A DNA stretch of 64,000 nt from Corynebacterium crudilactis (GTDB lineage: Bacteria; Actinomycetota; Actinomycetes; Mycobacteriales; Mycobacteriaceae). Location of the stretch: the NCBI RefSeq assembly GCF_001643015.1, contig NZ_CP015622.1:2121358-2185357 (forward strand), written 5' to 3'. The notes under the pieces were generated by a model that worked only from the letters and a program-made list of their open reading frames with translations, did not search any database and was not told where the DNA came from. Positions within the stretch are counted from its first letter, which is position 1. Every line of letters starts with the position of its first letter. The position numbers and the translations under genes were made by a program. Of the stretch, positions 62,714 to 64,000 are shown one piece after another.

Positions 62714-63801
62714 GCATTGCGCAACACATCATCACTGAGCGTTTCTACGGCGCAAAATCTCACACCATCGACAACGTAGATATTGTCCTTTCCCAACCTT
62801 GCGGAAACAACACTCTTGCCATCGTGCGCATCAACAATGCTTATTATCAGCTTCTAGTCGATGATGACGGTAAAGATGTGCTGGGTGATCATGTGTCAGA
62901 AGTAGGAGCAAGTTTTGGCACATGGTCCGGTAACAGTGCATTTCCTACAGGTCCCTTCCATGAACTGGGTTCAGAACAATCCAATAGTTCCTTTATTAGC
63001 GCTGATAACCAGGTCATCGTGAAATACTTCCGCAAGTTGGAAGCAGGTCTTAATCCAGATGTGGAATTGCTCTCGAAGATCTCCGACTGCCCTAATATCG
63101 CACCGGTCTTGGGTTTTTCTGAAGCCCAGCTGCATGGGCATGATTACACCTTGGTGATGGCTCAACAGTTTATTCCGGGCGATAATGCCTGGAAGCATGC
63201 GCTGCGCACGACCGCTACCAGCTTCGCTGCAGATGCTGAGAAAATTGGCCAAGCAACTCATAACGTGCATGCCGCGCTGTCCGAAGCTTTTCCCACAGCC
63301 GTAGTACCTGTAGATAATCTTGCGGCGGCACTCATCGCACGCCTAGATCTGCTGATCGCTCAAGCCCCAGAACTGAAACAATTCAAACAGCCTGCGATAG
63401 AGATCTACCAAGCTTTGGAAGGTAACGCCCGCATCCAACGTATCCACGGCGATCTGCACCTAGGCCAGTTACTCAAAACAGCAGAAGATTATGTGCTCAT
63501 TGACTTTGAAGGAGAACCAGCCAGGCCGCTAGCGCAACGCCGCCTCCCTGATTCCCCATTACGTGATCTCGCTGGCATCATTCGCTCCATCGATTACGCA
63601 GCCAACCTTGATGGTTCGCATGATCAATGGGTTACTGAAGCAACCGCATTCTTCCTCGCTGGATACGGTTCCATAGACGATCAAGAACTCCTGAATGCCT
63701 ATATCTTGGACAAAGCGCTCTATGAGGTTGCCTATGAAATAAACAACCGCCCCGACTGGGTAAATATCCCACTCGAAGCGGTTGAAAAGCTTCTTGATTA
63801 A
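62710..63801 (+). CDS. mak: Maltokinase
   Basis: 363-residue kinase that phosphorylates maltose to maltose-1-phosphate. The kinase-like fold shows the catalytic HGDLHLGQLL (Asp248) and DFEGEP (the metal-binding DFG-like part). It is shorter than mycobacterial Mak (about 450), as usual in corynebacteria. Its start overlaps treS by four bases, so synthesis of both is coupled. It ends three bases before the convergent idi gene, so no terminator fits between them; read-through antisense is possible. Confidence 0.9.
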   Translation: MSIAQHIITERFYGAKSHTIDNVDIVLSQPCGNNTLAIVRINNAYYQLLVDDDGKDVLGDHVSEVGASFGTWSGNSAFPTGPFHELGSEQSNSSFISADNQVIVKYFRKLEAGLNPDVELLSKISDCPNIAPVLGFSEAQLHGHDYTLVMAQQFIPGDNAWKHALRTTATSFAADAEKIGQATHNVHAALSEAFPTAVVPVDNLAAALIARLDLLIAQAPELKQFKQPAIEIYQALEGNARIQRIHGDLHLGQLLKTAEDYVLIDFEGEPARPLAQRRLPDSPLRDLAGIIRSIDYAANLDGSHDQWVTEATAFFLAGYGSIDDQELLNAYILDKALYEVAYEINNRPDWVNIPLEAVEKLLD

Positions 63802-63804
63802 CTC

Positions 63805-64000
63805 TTATTCTGCGTCAAACGCTTCCAAGATAGCTTGGCGCAGCTCCGGAGTACTGAGCTGATCTACCATCCATGGGGAAAACGCGAACGGGGTGGCATC
63901 AACAGCATCGAAAAGCTTCTGCGCCTCAATCCACTCGAATTCCTCCACCTCATCATCCAATGGTTCTACGAATTCGCCCACTGCCAAACGCACCAGGTGG
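63805..64000 (-). CDS. idi: Isopentenyl-diphosphate delta-isomerase, C-terminal part (cut by window end)
   Basis: The last 65 residues of a Nudix-fold protein that best fits type I Idi, which interconverts IPP and DMAPP for isoprenoid synthesis. The visible part contains EFEWIEAQKLFDAV and the family ending FAFSPWMVDQL. The same gene follows treS and maltokinase in C. glutamicum, which supports the call; the catalytic Nudix box is outside the window. The reading frame stays open to base 64000. Confidence 0.75.
   Translation of the reverse strand, partial: HLVRLAVGEFVEPLDDEVEEFEWIEAQKLFDAVDATPFAFSPWMVDQLSTPELRQAILEAFDAE

Overview
The window is chromosomal DNA from a Corynebacterium close to C. 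glutamicum. The evidence is the gene order (SURF1 - tRNA-Val - DUF3052 - aceE; znr-zur; uppS-recO-era-ybeY-phoH-rsmE-dnaJ-hrcA-hemW; malQ; treS-maltokinase-idi), an AceE that matches the C. glutamicum protein along its whole length as far as I can recall it, and RamB-type boxes upstream of aceE. Some substitutions and accessory genes suggest a sister species rather than C. glutamicum itself; I cannot name the species from sequence alone.

Layout. 1-9.8 kb: the end of a SURF1 gene, tRNA-Val, DUF3052, pyruvate dehydrogenase E1 (aceE), a three-gene ABC importer of the TrpXYZ type, a DUF1707 protein and an alpha/beta hydrolase. 9.8-17.2 kb: acyl carrier protein, two HAD-like phosphatases, a serine hydrolase, a decayed leucine-rich gene, a CAT-anticodon tRNA and a Tat-exported PhoD. 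17.2-24.7 kb: duplicated tRNA-Asn, a GH15 hydrolase, DNA primase, a barnase-type RNase with its barstar-like inhibitor, and glmS. 24.8-28.3 kb: a mannitol PTS operon (mtlA-mtlD). 28.3-39 kb: dgt, YdcF-like and TPM-domain membrane proteins, two tandem paralogues of unknown function, glyS, znr-zur, a DUF222/HNH protein and a VIT1-type transporter. 39-48.7 kb: a long minus-strand run of housekeeping genes for cell-wall lipid carrier synthesis, recombination, ribosome maturation and the heat-shock response. 48.7-64 kb: small hypotheticals, an acyl-CoA ligase, malQ, an ABC exporter, an M3 peptidase, an esterase, treS, maltokinase and the end of idi.

How genes work together: aceE feeds acetyl-CoA into the TCA cycle. 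malQ, treS, maltokinase and possibly the GH15 enzyme form an alpha-glucan/trehalose module. hrcA, dnaJ, rsmE, phoH, ybeY, the CBS membrane protein, era, recO and uppS form a co-directional block. znr and zur are paired zinc-responsive regulators. The RNase is predicted to be membrane-anchored or exported, with the inhibitor kept in the cytoplasm.

The most unusual structure is not coding. Two families of palindromic intergenic repeats sit almost only between convergent genes. One family (12.1-12.4 kb and 56.9-57.2 kb) exists in two copies whose arm-bounded core is inverted relative to a shared tail, with a worn third copy at 17.5 kb. The other (8.6 kb and two tandem copies at 32.4-32.55 kb) keeps its stem through paired changes in both arms. 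Other points of interest are a DnaG lacking most zinc-finger ligands, an ACP with SSL in place of DSL, and a readable pseudogene at 14.3-15.3 kb.
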